From the NCBI GenBank assembly GCA_017399915.1, contig JAFQAS010000002.1:1-64000 (forward strand): 64,000 bases of DNA, given 5' to 3'. How positions within the stretch are numbered: position 1 is the first letter of the stretch; each line of letters starts with the position of its first letter. The notes beneath the pieces are model-generated. The model was not told the DNA's origin. It ran no database searches and saw only the letters and a program-made list of their open reading frames with translations. The DNA comes from Muribaculaceae bacterium. Its GTDB lineage: Bacteria > Bacteroidota > Bacteroidia > Bacteroidales > Muribaculaceae. Made by a program: the position numbers and the translations under genes. Positions 53,559 through 62,880 of this stretch are shown in pieces.

Positions 53559-54482
53559 TTATTTGCTATTTATTGGCCAAAAGATAAGATGTGTCTTGCC
53601 TGCATCGGTAACTTTAAGAGTAACTTGTGCACTCTCTATCACAGGGATATTATGACTCACATGGCCAATTGGCACATTAAACGCCACAGGATAATGATAT
53701 GGTTTCACCATATCGTAAATCATCGACTCCATATTCTTATAATTGCTATCGGCAGAATATTCGGTAAACTGCCCCACAATCAATCCTCTCAAGCGTGGCA
53801 ACACACCGCTCAATCGCAATTGATACATTATACGTTCAATCTTATAGATAGGTTCCGATACATCTTCTATGAATAGAATCGTATCTTCTTCTATTATATC
53901 ATATGGGGTATTTATCAACTCGGCTATCACCGCCACGTTTCCACCAATAATCTTTCCACTGCATTGCCCCAAACGATTATATTGATGTCCTTCAAAGGTG
54001 AATGCCGGAGCTTGTCCTCGCAATATTTCAAACAACACTTTGTTATCTTCATCTTCAGCTCCTTTACTTATGTGACTGGTCATTGACGCATGAATACTTG
54101 CAATACCCTTTGACGCCATCAACGCATGAAGTGCCGATATATCACTATATCCAACCACCCATTTGGGATCTTTCTCAATAGGCAAACGATTTAGTGAATC
54201 CATCAAATGCACTACTCCATATCCGCCTCGTGAACATAGGATAACACGCACTTCGGGATCAAGAAAAGCTTCTTCAAGATCGGCCAAGCGATCTTCGGGA
54301 GTGCCACTATAATTCCCCCACTTACCAAGAGTATGAGGCATAACTTTCACTTTCCAACCTTGAGCTTCAAGCACAGGAATTGAGTTTTGCACATGTTCAG
54401 GCTTGATTATTCCGGCAGGAGATAAAATTGCTATTGTATCGCCCTCTTTTAATGGCTTTGGAAATACAATCTTTTGACTCAT
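53559..54482 (-). CDS. LD-carboxypeptidase (S66 family)
   Basis: 307 residues. Cleaves the terminal D-Ala from tetrapeptides during peptidoglycan recycling. Nucleophile Ser113 in VGYSDISALH, conserved Gly-rich SRGGYGV, metal-free S66 Glu in FIEDVSEP and His in PIGHVSHNIP. No signal peptide, so it is cytoplasmic like LdcA. It is the last gene of a three-gene minus-strand unit, 30 nt after the radical SAM gene. Confidence 0.92.
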   Translation of the reverse strand: MSQKIVFPKPLKEGDTIAILSPAGIIKPEHVQNSIPVLEAQGWKVKVMPHTLGKWGNYSGTPEDRLADLEEAFLDPEVRVILCSRGGYGVVHLMDSLNRLPIEKDPKWVVGYSDISALHALMASKGIASIHASMTSHISKGAEDEDNKVLFEILRGQAPAFTFEGHQYNRLGQCSGKIIGGNVAVIAELINTPYDIIEEDTILFIEDVSEPIYKIERIMYQLRLSGVLPRLRGLIVGQFTEYSADSNYKNMESMIYDMVKPYHYPVAFNVPIGHVSHNIPVIESAQVTLKVTDAGKTHLIFWPINSK

Positions 54483-54512
54483 AATTATATCTATTTATTT
54501 CGTACTTATTTC

Positions 54513-55289
54513 TTAACTAACTGTTACATTAATTCCTTCCCTACTCATTTGCGAAGCAATTGCTTCGAGTTCTTCATGCGACACCTTTTCAAGCTTCTGT
54601 TCCGGAGTTTTGCGGTCGATTGAGTAAATCATTACTTGTCGAGGGGAAATACGCTTATATGCCTTTATTAATGCCTCAACCTCTTCGATGGTAGTATTGT
54701 CTATGTTTTTGCCATCGTGTTCTCCTCGCAAGAACATTGTTTGCACCACACATTGACCACTAAATTGAGCTATTTGCTCAATCACACCCTCACTTGTAAA
54801 CGATGGCGATGCAGGTTGGTCAATCAATCGCATGGTTGATGTTATTGCCGAGTCGAGTTTAAGAATATTATTATCTACCTTACGGAGTGCAGCTACAACC
54901 GATTCGTCGCCCAAGCGTGTGGAATTACACAACACACTTATTTTCACCTGTGGAAAATATTTATCGCGCAAAGCAATTGTGTCATCTATAATTTCGGCAA
55001 ACTGAGGGTGCAACGTAGGCTCCCCATTCCCCGAAAATGTGATTACATCAAGATGCTCACCGGCTTCAATCATCGACTTCAACTTCATCTCAAGCTCTCG
55101 GCTCACATCTTCGCGTCGTGGCAGTCCTGTTGTGCCGGCTCCTTGCGAATTATATCCCGCTTCACAATACACACAGTCAAACGAACATACCTTCCCATCA
55201 TTAGGCGAAAGATTCACGCCCAATGAAGATCCCAACCGGCGGCTATGAATAGGTCCAAATATCGTTGAATGAAATAATATCGTTACCAT
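54513..55289 (-). CDS. Radical SAM protein
   Basis: 258 residues. The [4Fe-4S]-binding motif is CSFDCVYC (Cys35, Cys39, Cys42), followed by VITFSGNGEPTLHPQF, typical of the COG0731-like radical SAM subgroup. SRRLGSSLGVNLSP just before the cysteines is typical of that subgroup. It reductively cleaves SAM, but the substrate is unknown. 1-nt overlap with the preceding ATPase gene. Confidence 0.88.
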   Translation of the reverse strand: MVTILFHSTIFGPIHSRRLGSSLGVNLSPNDGKVCSFDCVYCEAGYNSQGAGTTGLPRREDVSRELEMKLKSMIEAGEHLDVITFSGNGEPTLHPQFAEIIDDTIALRDKYFPQVKISVLCNSTRLGDESVVAALRKVDNNILKLDSAITSTMRLIDQPASPSFTSEGVIEQIAQFSGQCVVQTMFLRGEHDGKNIDNTTIEEVEALIKAYKRISPRQVMIYSIDRKTPEQKLEKVSHEELEAIASQMSREGINVTVS

Positions 55290-56443
55290 TATCCTATCAA
55301 TAAAAATTCCTCTATATTCTCAGGTGTAATAACACTAAACGAGCTATCGGGATATGCTTTGAAAAAAGCCTCAGGCCGTTTTGCGTTTGCCTTTGAATTC
55401 CACTTAAACTCATATGTGTTAATAACGCCATTTTCTTCTTCGATATAATCTATCTCTTTTTGTTGCATAGTGCGCCAAAACCATGTTGTCCCGAAGAATT
55501 CTCTTAACGAATTCATCTTCATTCTCTCAGATATAACAAAATTCTCCCACAACATTCCTGCTTCCTCATTCATTCTTTGCTCCAAAAATGAGAAATTTCC
55601 TATAACTGCATTTCTTATCCCATTATCCCAAAAATATATTTTGCGACTGGCTTTCAACTCATTACGCAAATTTCGAGAGAAAGAGTTTAATCTAAAGATT
55701 ATGAAACTTTTTTCTAATATCTCAATATAACGTTCTACTGTTTTAGAGTCAAGTCCTATGTGTCTACCAAGCTCATTATACGACACTTGAGAACCCACTT
55801 GATAAGCCAATGCTTGCAACAAACGTTGCAATTTATCGGGCTTTCCTACCGAATCCAACGACAGAATATCTTTATACAACACACTGTCGCACAACTCTTT
55901 CAAAATCACCTTTTCATTTCCGGGATTGGTCACCACCTCGGGATAATACCCAAATACCAATCGATGCGGCAACATTCGTTTCTCCTCAATAAAGCCCATA
56001 TGGTCAACCATTTCTGAAAACATCATTGGATACATTTGTATCTGACGTTTACGTCCTGCCAATGATTCATTTACGTTATTTGCCAAATCAAATGATGAAC
56101 TGCCTGTAGCTATAACTTGTACCCCCGAAATCTGGTCGGTTATCAATTTAAGTTTCAACCCTATGTCGGTAATTCGTTGGGCTTCATCTATAATCACTAA
56201 ATTATTTTGCCCTATGATAGCCTTTAATCGTGTTGATGTTATATTTTCAAAGAGCCCTCTCACATCGGTTTCGTCGCCATTTAACCACAATACATTTTTT
56301 TGCCCATCAAACATTTGTGACAATAATGTAGACTTTCCCACTTGGCGGGCTCCCATAATAATTATTGCCTTATTTGTTCCCAATTGGGCTTCTATTAAGT
56401 TTTTTATTTTGCGGTCAATCATTTTAAACAATTTATACTGCAA
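55289..56443 (-). CDS. AAA_14/DUF4143 ATPase
   Basis: 384 residues. An AAA_14 N-terminal ATPase with Walker A GARQVGKSTLL (31-41) and Walker B NLVIIDEAQRI, then a C-terminal DUF4143 domain (ELGRHIGLDSKTVERYIEILEKSFIIFRL, KIYFWDNGIRNAVIGNF, IDYIEEENGVINTYEFKWN). The domain's nuclease-like E.K motif recurs. Common in Bacteroidetes and Archaea; the function is unknown. It heads the unit with the radical SAM and LD-carboxypeptidase genes. Met8 (56422) is an alternative start. Confidence 0.9.
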   Translation of the reverse strand: MQYKLFKMIDRKIKNLIEAQLGTNKAIIIMGARQVGKSTLLSQMFDGQKNVLWLNGDETDVRGLFENITSTRLKAIIGQNNLVIIDEAQRITDIGLKLKLITDQISGVQVIATGSSSFDLANNVNESLAGRKRQIQMYPMMFSEMVDHMGFIEEKRMLPHRLVFGYYPEVVTNPGNEKVILKELCDSVLYKDILSLDSVGKPDKLQRLLQALAYQVGSQVSYNELGRHIGLDSKTVERYIEILEKSFIIFRLNSFSRNLRNELKASRKIYFWDNGIRNAVIGNFSFLEQRMNEEAGMLWENFVISERMKMNSLREFFGTTWFWRTMQQKEIDYIEEENGVINTYEFKWNSKANAKRPEAFFKAYPDSSFSVITPENIEEFLLIG

Positions 56444-56549
56444 ATTAAATGACTTTCTTCGTAAAATCCAAAAATCTTATAATATTTAGGGATTTCATTC
56501 CGAATTTCTTAAAAAACTATTGCAAATTATGAATTATGAATTAAATACA

Positions 56550-57833
56550 TCACTCTTCCTTGAGTTGTTCAAACATCCAATCCCATAGTGCATTGGTGTG
56601 CTCGGCATATAACCAGTGACCATTGTTTTCGCCTATGAGAAGTGTTTTTGGAGCAGTAATCACATTATAGGTTGAGCGAGTAGTCGTGGGTGCACAAGTC
56701 AAATCGTTATAACCCAAGAAAAAATGAATAGGAGCCGATAGATTACGTGCAAAATTAGTTACATCATAATAACGCGCTGTCGAAAGTTTTTCGGGAGTGC
56801 AATTACCTTTATTCTTAAACACATGAGGCCAACCTCCGGCACGTTCATGTGTATATCCCTCAAGGTCGCACAATGCAGGGAAATATGCCACAGTGGCATT
56901 GATGCGACTATCGAGTGCCGATGTCACAATCGACAATGCGCCTCCCTGACTTCCGCCAAAGGTGCCAAGTTTACCATTAAACTGAGGCAACGAAGCAAGG
57001 AAATCAATGCCGCGCACACAGCCTATATAAACTCGTTTATAATAATATGAATAGCGATTATCGATATTATATGTAGGATATGAGGCAAGCGCGCCACTAT
57101 TAAGGTCGCTATAAATAGTGCTACCTGTGAGGTTTACAGGAATACCATGAATACCAAATTCAAGAATTATGGCTCCACGAGCCGCATGGCCTATATCGCC
57201 CGACTTCTCACCGACTCCCGCTCCCGGGAAGCGAAGAATTGCAGGATATTTACCTTCGGCCTTGGGCATTGTCAACATACCATACATGCGAGTGTTATTG
57301 ATGTTGCGATAAGAGATGTGATACACATTCACCTTGTCGGTGCATCGCTCGGGAATAAGCGTCATTGTGGGTTGAAGGTCAATCTTGCGAGCCGCTTTGA
57401 GTTGTGCGTCCCAAAATGCCTTGAAATCGTCGGGCAATGTTACGGTAGGTTGCAATTTTTCGGTATCGTAACCAACAGTAGATATTGCCGAATACTTCTT
57501 TCCGTCTTTTTCCACAACGGCCTTCACTCGCAAGTAACCCGGCTTTTTCATTGTGCCAATGTTGATTTCCCCCTCATTTCCTTTGAGAGTTATTGACTTT
57601 GTGATGTGAGGAGTCATCAAATCCTCGCTCACCTCATAATTTACTACTACATCATTAAGAGCCATACCACAATCGGTAACCATCACTTTTACCTTGGCTT
57701 GCTCTCCCACGCTATAAAGCGCATCGCTATGATTTGGAACCAAATGCAACTGCACTTTTGTGGCACGAGGTTGCGCCATCACACTCACTCCCATGATAAT
57801 CATCATGGCAAAAGATAAAAAAAACTGTTTCAT
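56550..57833 (-). CDS. Secreted acetyl-xylan esterase / cephalosporin-C deacetylase-like (AXE1)
   Basis: 427 residues starting at MKQFFLSFAMMIIMGVSVMAQ; the chosen start gives a clean signal peptide, whereas the earlier in-frame start adds 28 unconserved residues and crosses the promoter region. An N-terminal immunoglobulin-like domain (about 22-120) is followed by the AXE1 alpha/beta hydrolase with nucleophile Ser in GGSQGGALS, Asp in FFLGYNDLTCAP and His near NGHW. It removes acetyl groups from carbohydrates, probably plant polysaccharide, in the periplasm or outside. Promoter at 57880-57909. Confidence 0.9.
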   Translation of the reverse strand: MKQFFLSFAMMIIMGVSVMAQPRATKVQLHLVPNHSDALYSVGEQAKVKVMVTDCGMALNDVVVNYEVSEDLMTPHITKSITLKGNEGEINIGTMKKPGYLRVKAVVEKDGKKYSAISTVGYDTEKLQPTVTLPDDFKAFWDAQLKAARKIDLQPTMTLIPERCTDKVNVYHISYRNINNTRMYGMLTMPKAEGKYPAILRFPGAGVGEKSGDIGHAARGAIILEFGIHGIPVNLTGSTIYSDLNSGALASYPTYNIDNRYSYYYKRVYIGCVRGIDFLASLPQFNGKLGTFGGSQGGALSIVTSALDSRINATVAYFPALCDLEGYTHERAGGWPHVFKNKGNCTPEKLSTARYYDVTNFARNLSAPIHFFLGYNDLTCAPTTTRSTYNVITAPKTLLIGENNGHWLYAEHTNALWDWMFEQLKEE

Positions 57834-57879
57834 ATGAGTTGTATTCTTAGTATTATCTTTAATTATTAATTTCCAACAC

Positions 57880-57909
57880 CAAAAGTAATAAAAAATACTC
57901 AATAAACAA
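57880..57909 (-). promoter_or_regulatory. Promoter of the acetyl-xylan-esterase-like gene
   Basis: On the minus strand TTG (57907-57909), 19-nt spacer, TACTTTTG (57880-57887), 46 nt before the ATG. The -33 element abuts the hairpin of the next unit. Confidence 0.65.
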
Positions 57910-57937
57910 GCGAGCAACCCACATTGGATTGCTCGCT
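57909..57937 (-). terminator. Terminator of the 888-residue protein gene
   Basis: A 12-pair stem (AGCGAGCAA plus CC, with one C-A mismatch) and an ACATT loop, downstream of the 58011 stop on the minus strand. The U-tract is short (TTGTTTATTG). Its counterpart at 60798-60824 has the same arrangement. Confidence 0.7.
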
Positions 57938-57959
57938 CACTATAAATTCAAAGTATTTT

Positions 57960-58105
57960 CAATTTTGCATTATGAACCCCGAAGGGCTCAATGAGACTTG
58001 CCCGAGTTAATTACTTAATGTAAACTTTAGAAGCCTTGTCACCTTGAACCTTGATGTAAATACCGTTAGCAGGATTGTTAACTTTCACACCTTGGAGGTT
58101 GTAGA
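57960..58105 (-). repeat. Duplicated 3' module, copy A
   Basis: Covers the last 30 codons of the 888-residue gene and its 3' flank. It matches 60860-61020 closely: the encoded YNLQGVKVNNPANGIYIKVQG is identical, and the flank includes CCCGAAGGGCTCAATGAGAC in both. In RNA of the minus strand, GAGCCC(UUCG)GGGUUC forms a UUCG-capped hairpin. Confidence 0.8.
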
Positions 58106-60677
58106 ATGTTGCAGGCACTTCATTTTCGATTTCAATATCATCTACTGATGATGTTGTTTCTTCGTATGTTACTTTGATTGTTTGAATATTCGATGTGGCT
58201 GTAGTAGTAAATACTACTGAAGAAGTATTGCCCTCAGCAGTCCATTCTCTTGCTGCAAATGTACCATTATCTGCTGTAAAGTTTGATGAAGATGCCTTAT
58301 TTCCGGTAAATATTATATTTGCAATATTTACATTTTCACCCGAAATAGTGATAGTTGACTTACTATAAGTACGAACTTCCGATCCTGCAGTAGCACCCCA
58401 AAGACGGCAATCGGTTGATGCATCGTTTTTAGCACAAACAAGCGATATATCACCGGCTGTAAATACTATATCATTTATTGTAATCCCGGCACCTGAAGCT
58501 GGAGTTTCTTGAGCAGGAGTCAATGAAGCCGGATTGGTAAAGTCGAATGTAACTGTTTTGAGGTTTTCGTTGGCAAGTGTGAATGAAACTTCGGCAATTT
58601 CACTATCGGCCATACCATCTTTCATTGCAATCGCTTTTACTGTGCAATCTTCAGCAAGATAGAATTCTCCTTCATAAATATAAGATTCAATTGAAGGATC
58701 AGTACCATCGATAGTGTAATAGATTGCTGCACCATCGGTAGCACATTGAATATAAATCGCTTGATCTTTTGAAACTTCACCACCATTAGGAAGAATTACA
58801 GGAGTTGCTACAGGAACAAGAGAAACTACAAATGTGTTATTTTCAATATCAGCCACCATTTTATATGTTCCGGCTTTAACACTCCATGAGTTAGTACCTG
58901 CACCCTTGTCATTTGTCATTGGTGTTACAGCGTCAATCACGATTAGCTCATTTTGACTAACTGCACCATAACGAGTTGCTGTGTTCACAACGTCCCAGTT
59001 GTCACCAAGAATAGTAACGATTGAGAAATAACCTACACCGCTACCGGCATCTTCGATTGTTACAACACCTTCATAAACACCATTTTCGGTGTGAGTAAGA
59101 GGTTTACCATTCGAGGTATTCCAATGTATACCCTCAACATTTCCTAATACATAAAGTTGTTCAGGATAATTCTTAACTCCGGTTGCCACAAGTGTTTTAT
59201 TGTCAAGATTAACAATGATAGTCCATGTTCCGGCAAATGGCAAAGTGATGTTGCTTGTGTTACCTGCTACAAGTGAAAGTGTTTCACCACTTACTACAGC
59301 GCCACTTACACCATAAACACCTGCATCGATTGCGCCCCAATCACCGCTACCTGTAGAGATTTTAAAGCCGAGGTCGCCTGTTGCTTCAAATGTGAGAGTA
59401 TAAGTGTTTTCAAAATTGTTGTAGTCAAATTGCGACATATTAGTAGGATCCCAACCATTGAAACCACCTACTGCATAGAGAGGTGAGATTGTTGGTTTTT
59501 CTTGAGCTGTAGCACCTTCTTCATAGAGATAAGGCATAATACCCAATGCCGAGTCATATGAGCCATATGACTTATAAGTAGTGTCATATTGCATCCACTT
59601 ATTTACTGATGTGTTTGTGATTTTAGCCTGACCATCGGCAAGAATATCAATATCCCAAACGGCACTGCCATCGGTAGGCATTGAAGCTGCGACATTGAAG
59701 CTATTATATGTGCCTGTTTGATATAGATAGCGTCCATAAGAGTCTTGAATAGTATAACCACCCTCTACTTCAGTAATAGTAAATGGTTGAGGATTGATGA
59801 TTTCAATATAACCTTCAGCAGGAGTTACCGATGCATTTGGAAGATAACCATAATTGTTTGTTTCGGCCAATGGAGTTGCCATATTAGTATCATCAGCTAC
59901 AAAAAGGTAATTTTTTCCTGATGTAACACTTGTAACATAACCAAAACTTGTAGGAGCGACTACATTGAATTCAGCGGTTGCAATTTCACTTGCACCAAGA
60001 CCTTCGGCTGTAGCAATTGCTTTCAATGTGCATGACTCGTTGATAACGATAGGTGTAGAATAAACATTCCCATTTTCGGCTGAAGGATCAGTGTTATCAA
60101 GAGTGTAATAGATTGTAGCATTTTCAGTTGATGAAGCAATAGAAACTTCTGTTCCGGCAGCCACATCACCTCCATTAGGAGTAATTACGGGAACTGCTGC
60201 TGTTGTAGCTTCTCCTACAGAATAAGTTACAACCATATAAGTGAAACGCACTTGAGCCGGAGTTGTTAATGTGAATGCCTCAGTAGCTTCACCACTCCAA
60301 GTCATAGTTTTATCGGTTGTTGACGTAGTTACGGTTCCAGTTGTGGCTGTAACCGATTTTACATATGAACTTGAGGTTGCATAAATTGTCACACCCGAAA
60401 TTGTCACACCCGAATTGGGGGTAATAGTAATTTGGTCATTTGCATACCAACGCACATGACCCCCAGAGTTAACGTTTGAAGTACTACTATTTACCTTAGT
60501 AAACAATAATGTCATATCGTCAGCAGCAAATGTTACTCCGGGGAGATTCCCTGTTGGCAATGTAACAACTGCCCCTGAGCCACTATATGTAGCACCTTGT
60601 GCCACAAATGCGACCTCTTCGGCTTGTGCAGCCACAAAGCCCACAAGACACAATAATGAAAGTAATAATTTCTTCAT
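58011..60677 (-). CDS. Large secreted protein with Fn3-associated repeats and C-terminal sorting module (paralog 1)
   Basis: 888 residues. A signal peptide (MKKLLLSLLCLVGFVAAQAE) is followed by a jelly-roll-like N-terminal domain. Two units have the chitobiase/Fn3-associated pattern (PNGGDVAAGTEVSIASSTEN ... IYYTLDNTDPS ... SCTLKAIATAEGLG, and again near residue 650). Between them lies a beta-rich part with an aminoacyl-rich middle (RYLYQTGTYNSFNV) and carbohydrate-binding-like modules (YAVGGFNGWDPTN, YVLGNVEGIHWNT). It ends YNLQGVKVNNPANGIYIKVQG, a T9SS type A sorting-like module of Bacteroidales. It is probably exported to the surface; the function is unknown. Confidence 0.8.
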   Translation of the reverse strand: MKKLLLSLLCLVGFVAAQAEEVAFVAQGATYSGSGAVVTLPTGNLPGVTFAADDMTLLFTKVNSSTSNVNSGGHVRWYANDQITITPNSGVTISGVTIYATSSSYVKSVTATTGTVTTSTTDKTMTWSGEATEAFTLTTPAQVRFTYMVVTYSVGEATTAAVPVITPNGGDVAAGTEVSIASSTENATIYYTLDNTDPSAENGNVYSTPIVINESCTLKAIATAEGLGASEIATAEFNVVAPTSFGYVTSVTSGKNYLFVADDTNMATPLAETNNYGYLPNASVTPAEGYIEIINPQPFTITEVEGGYTIQDSYGRYLYQTGTYNSFNVAASMPTDGSAVWDIDILADGQAKITNTSVNKWMQYDTTYKSYGSYDSALGIMPYLYEEGATAQEKPTISPLYAVGGFNGWDPTNMSQFDYNNFENTYTLTFEATGDLGFKISTGSGDWGAIDAGVYGVSGAVVSGETLSLVAGNTSNITLPFAGTWTIIVNLDNKTLVATGVKNYPEQLYVLGNVEGIHWNTSNGKPLTHTENGVYEGVVTIEDAGSGVGYFSIVTILGDNWDVVNTATRYGAVSQNELIVIDAVTPMTNDKGAGTNSWSVKAGTYKMVADIENNTFVVSLVPVATPVILPNGGEVSKDQAIYIQCATDGAAIYYTIDGTDPSIESYIYEGEFYLAEDCTVKAIAMKDGMADSEIAEVSFTLANENLKTVTFDFTNPASLTPAQETPASGAGITINDIVFTAGDISLVCAKNDASTDCRLWGATAGSEVRTYSKSTITISGENVNIANIIFTGNKASSSNFTADNGTFAAREWTAEGNTSSVVFTTTATSNIQTIKVTYEETTSSVDDIEIENEVPATFYNLQGVKVNNPANGIYIKVQGDKASKVYIK

Positions 60678-60712
60678 ATGATTAATAATTTAGTTAATAA
60701 ATTGTTATAGCA

Positions 60713-60720
60713 CAAAGATA
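60713..60720 (-). promoter_or_regulatory. -7 element of the 888-residue protein gene
   Basis: The minus strand reads TATCTTTG, perfect TAnnTTTG, 35 nt upstream of the ATG. No clear -33. Confidence 0.5.
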
Positions 60721-60797
60721 GGTATTTTTTATCAAAATTCACATTATCACAAGCGATTTTTTTACAAATACAAATCGTTTAGCGCTTTAACTAAAAA

Positions 60798-60824
60798 ACG
60801 AGCAATCCACATAGGATTGCTCGT
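60798..60824 (-). terminator. Terminator of the 637-residue protein gene
   Basis: 11-bp perfect stem (ACGAGCAATCC with its complement) and an ACATA loop; on the minus strand it ends in six Ts. Confidence 0.8.
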
Positions 60825-60859
60825 CCTCTATTAATTTCAATGTATTCTCAATTATGCAT

Positions 60860-61020
60860 TATGAACTATGCATCATGAACCCCGAAGGGCTCAATGAGAC
60901 TTGCCCAAGTTAATTATGCATTATGAATTACTTAACGAATACTTTAGAAGCTTTTGAGCCTTGAACCTTAATGTAAATACCGTTAGCAGGATTGTTAACT
61001 TTCACACCTTGGAGGTTGTA
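60860..61020 (-). repeat. Duplicated 3' module, copy B
   Basis: Matches 57960-58105 over the end of the coding region and the 3' flank, with two short insertions (around 60865 and 60915) made of TATGCAT-type repeats. Both modules end with a hairpin terminator. Confidence 0.8.
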
Positions 61021-62841
61021 GTAAGTAGCAGGAGCGTTTTCATTAAGTTCAATCGATTCAACACCTGATGGATCATAAACCTTTGAAGGAACGATTTGAG
61101 CCACGCCATTGCGAACACTGATAAATCCTTCGACAGTGAGACCTGTTCCTTCGATTATTTCTACCACATCATAATAAGACGCATTGTAGAATTGATTATA
61201 AAGAGTGAGCGAACCGGTGTTATCGGTAATTGTATATGTATTAGCTACAGCCGCACCTGCGTCATCTCTTGTTGCAGCCACTTCTACACCACTGATTTTC
61301 ACATATTGCGACATCATATCAGTAGCCACATCCTCAACTTGAACTTGCGTTGGTTCAATAGCAGTTCCTGCGGTAGCTGCTGAAAATGTAGAATCTACAG
61401 GAATAAGTTCGATAAGGTCATTAAAGTTTTTATAAGCCCCAACAAAGTTAGAGATTTGGTCACCATTATTGTACTTGTTTGTCAAATCACCATAAACCAA
61501 AAGTGCGCTTGTTGCATCTTGAATATACATGTAACGACCATTTTGATACATTACGGTAGCAGTGCCTGTAATTTTAACATTAGCAGTAGATGCTTTTGCA
61601 ATCCATTCGGCAATTGTAGCGACCTCTTCCATTGGTGCTTCAGGTTTTTGTTGAGCATTCGCACCTTCTTCATAAAGACAAGGAAGAGCGCCACGTGCAT
61701 CACTATAGCAACCATAGCTTGTGTAAGCTGCATCATATTGTATAAATTTACCTGTAGCCACGTTGGTAATCAACATTGTACCATCGTTTTGTGGCACGAT
61801 TGTCCACACTGCACCTGTTTCGGGCATTGTTTCCGAAACATTAAAGCTATTGTAAGTGCCGGTTTGATACACATATTTACCATTTGAATCTTGAATAGTA
61901 TAACCACCATCAACTGCTGTAATAGTAAAACCATTAAGTTTATTAGTGTTGATATAACCATTTTCATCGGTAGCCGATTCCACTTGGAGATATCCATAAT
62001 TACCGGTCAAAGGAGTTGCAATCTTCTTGCTTGAGTAAAGCAAATAGTTTTTGCCTGATGTAACAGCCATAACATAGCCAAATTGAGCGGCCTCAATAAC
62101 AGTAAAATCAGCCGATGTCACCACGCTATTATCCATTTCTGCAGCTGCAGCCATTGCCTTGAGCGTACAAGATTCCATTATTGCAATAGGAGCTGAATAA
62201 ACCGAAGAATTTAATGTTGGTTCAGTGCCATCAAGAGTATAGTAAATAGTAGCACCTTCAGTGTTACAAGTGATTGTCACCTCTGTTCCTGCTACCACTT
62301 CTCCCCCGTTAGGTGAGAAAGATGGAGCAGCCACTACCGGAGTAGTAGAACCGCCGCCGGCTCCTGTAATATCTATTTGAGTAAAGCAAAGTTGACCTGC
62401 TTTAGAAGCACCATCTGTTCCGAGTGTAGCTTTATCACCGACTGTGAATGTAACACTTGCAGCATCACCCACCCATTTACATGTGTAGTCATCAGCTCCG
62501 GTCACGGTCATAGTTCCAGTTGAAGCCTCCACTGTTGTCATGCGTTTTTTTCCTTGAGCAGAAATTGTAAATGAAATTTCACTCATATTACCTGCCGCAC
62601 AATCAATAGTGAATGTGTTTGCTGCATAGAGTCGCACATCACCGGCCTTATTGAAAGCAGGAGCTGTAGCAGATGTTTCTCCTTTAACTGGAGTGAAAGT
62701 GTAGTCTCCATTAGTCCAAGCCTCGATACCCGAGATAGTGGTACCTGCTGAGAATGGAGCTTGTTCACTCATCACAAAAGTTTCGGCTTGAGCAGCTACA
62801 AAGCCGGCTAAGCACAATAGTGAAAGTAAAAATTTTTTCAT
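60928..62841 (-). CDS. Large secreted protein with Fn3-associated repeat, OB-like domain and C-terminal sorting module (paralog 2)
   Basis: 637 residues. The signal peptide (MKKFLLSLLCLAGFVAAQAE) is almost that of paralog 1. An N-terminal beta domain, one Fn3-associated unit (SFSPNGGEVVAGTEVTITCN, ATIYYTLDGTEPT, SCTLKAMAAAAEMD), the shared YGYLQ...NGYINTNKLNGFTITAVDGGYTIQDSNGKYVYQ domain, then an OB-fold-like domain (about 405-590; ITGTATVMYQNGRYMYIQDATSALLVYGD, YTITDNTGSLTLYNQF), and the YNLQGVKVNNPANGIYIKVQG sorting module. It differs from paralog 1 in its last third. Exported; function unknown. Confidence 0.8.
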   Translation of the reverse strand: MKKFLLSLLCLAGFVAAQAETFVMSEQAPFSAGTTISGIEAWTNGDYTFTPVKGETSATAPAFNKAGDVRLYAANTFTIDCAAGNMSEISFTISAQGKKRMTTVEASTGTMTVTGADDYTCKWVGDAASVTFTVGDKATLGTDGASKAGQLCFTQIDITGAGGGSTTPVVAAPSFSPNGGEVVAGTEVTITCNTEGATIYYTLDGTEPTLNSSVYSAPIAIMESCTLKAMAAAAEMDNSVVTSADFTVIEAAQFGYVMAVTSGKNYLLYSSKKIATPLTGNYGYLQVESATDENGYINTNKLNGFTITAVDGGYTIQDSNGKYVYQTGTYNSFNVSETMPETGAVWTIVPQNDGTMLITNVATGKFIQYDAAYTSYGCYSDARGALPCLYEEGANAQQKPEAPMEEVATIAEWIAKASTANVKITGTATVMYQNGRYMYIQDATSALLVYGDLTNKYNNGDQISNFVGAYKNFNDLIELIPVDSTFSAATAGTAIEPTQVQVEDVATDMMSQYVKISGVEVAATRDDAGAAVANTYTITDNTGSLTLYNQFYNASYYDVVEIIEGTGLTVEGFISVRNGVAQIVPSKVYDPSGVESIELNENAPATYYNLQGVKVNNPANGIYIKVQGSKASKVFVK

Positions 62842-62880
62842 AAAAATTTGATTTTAGTTAATTATATTAATGTTATTTGT

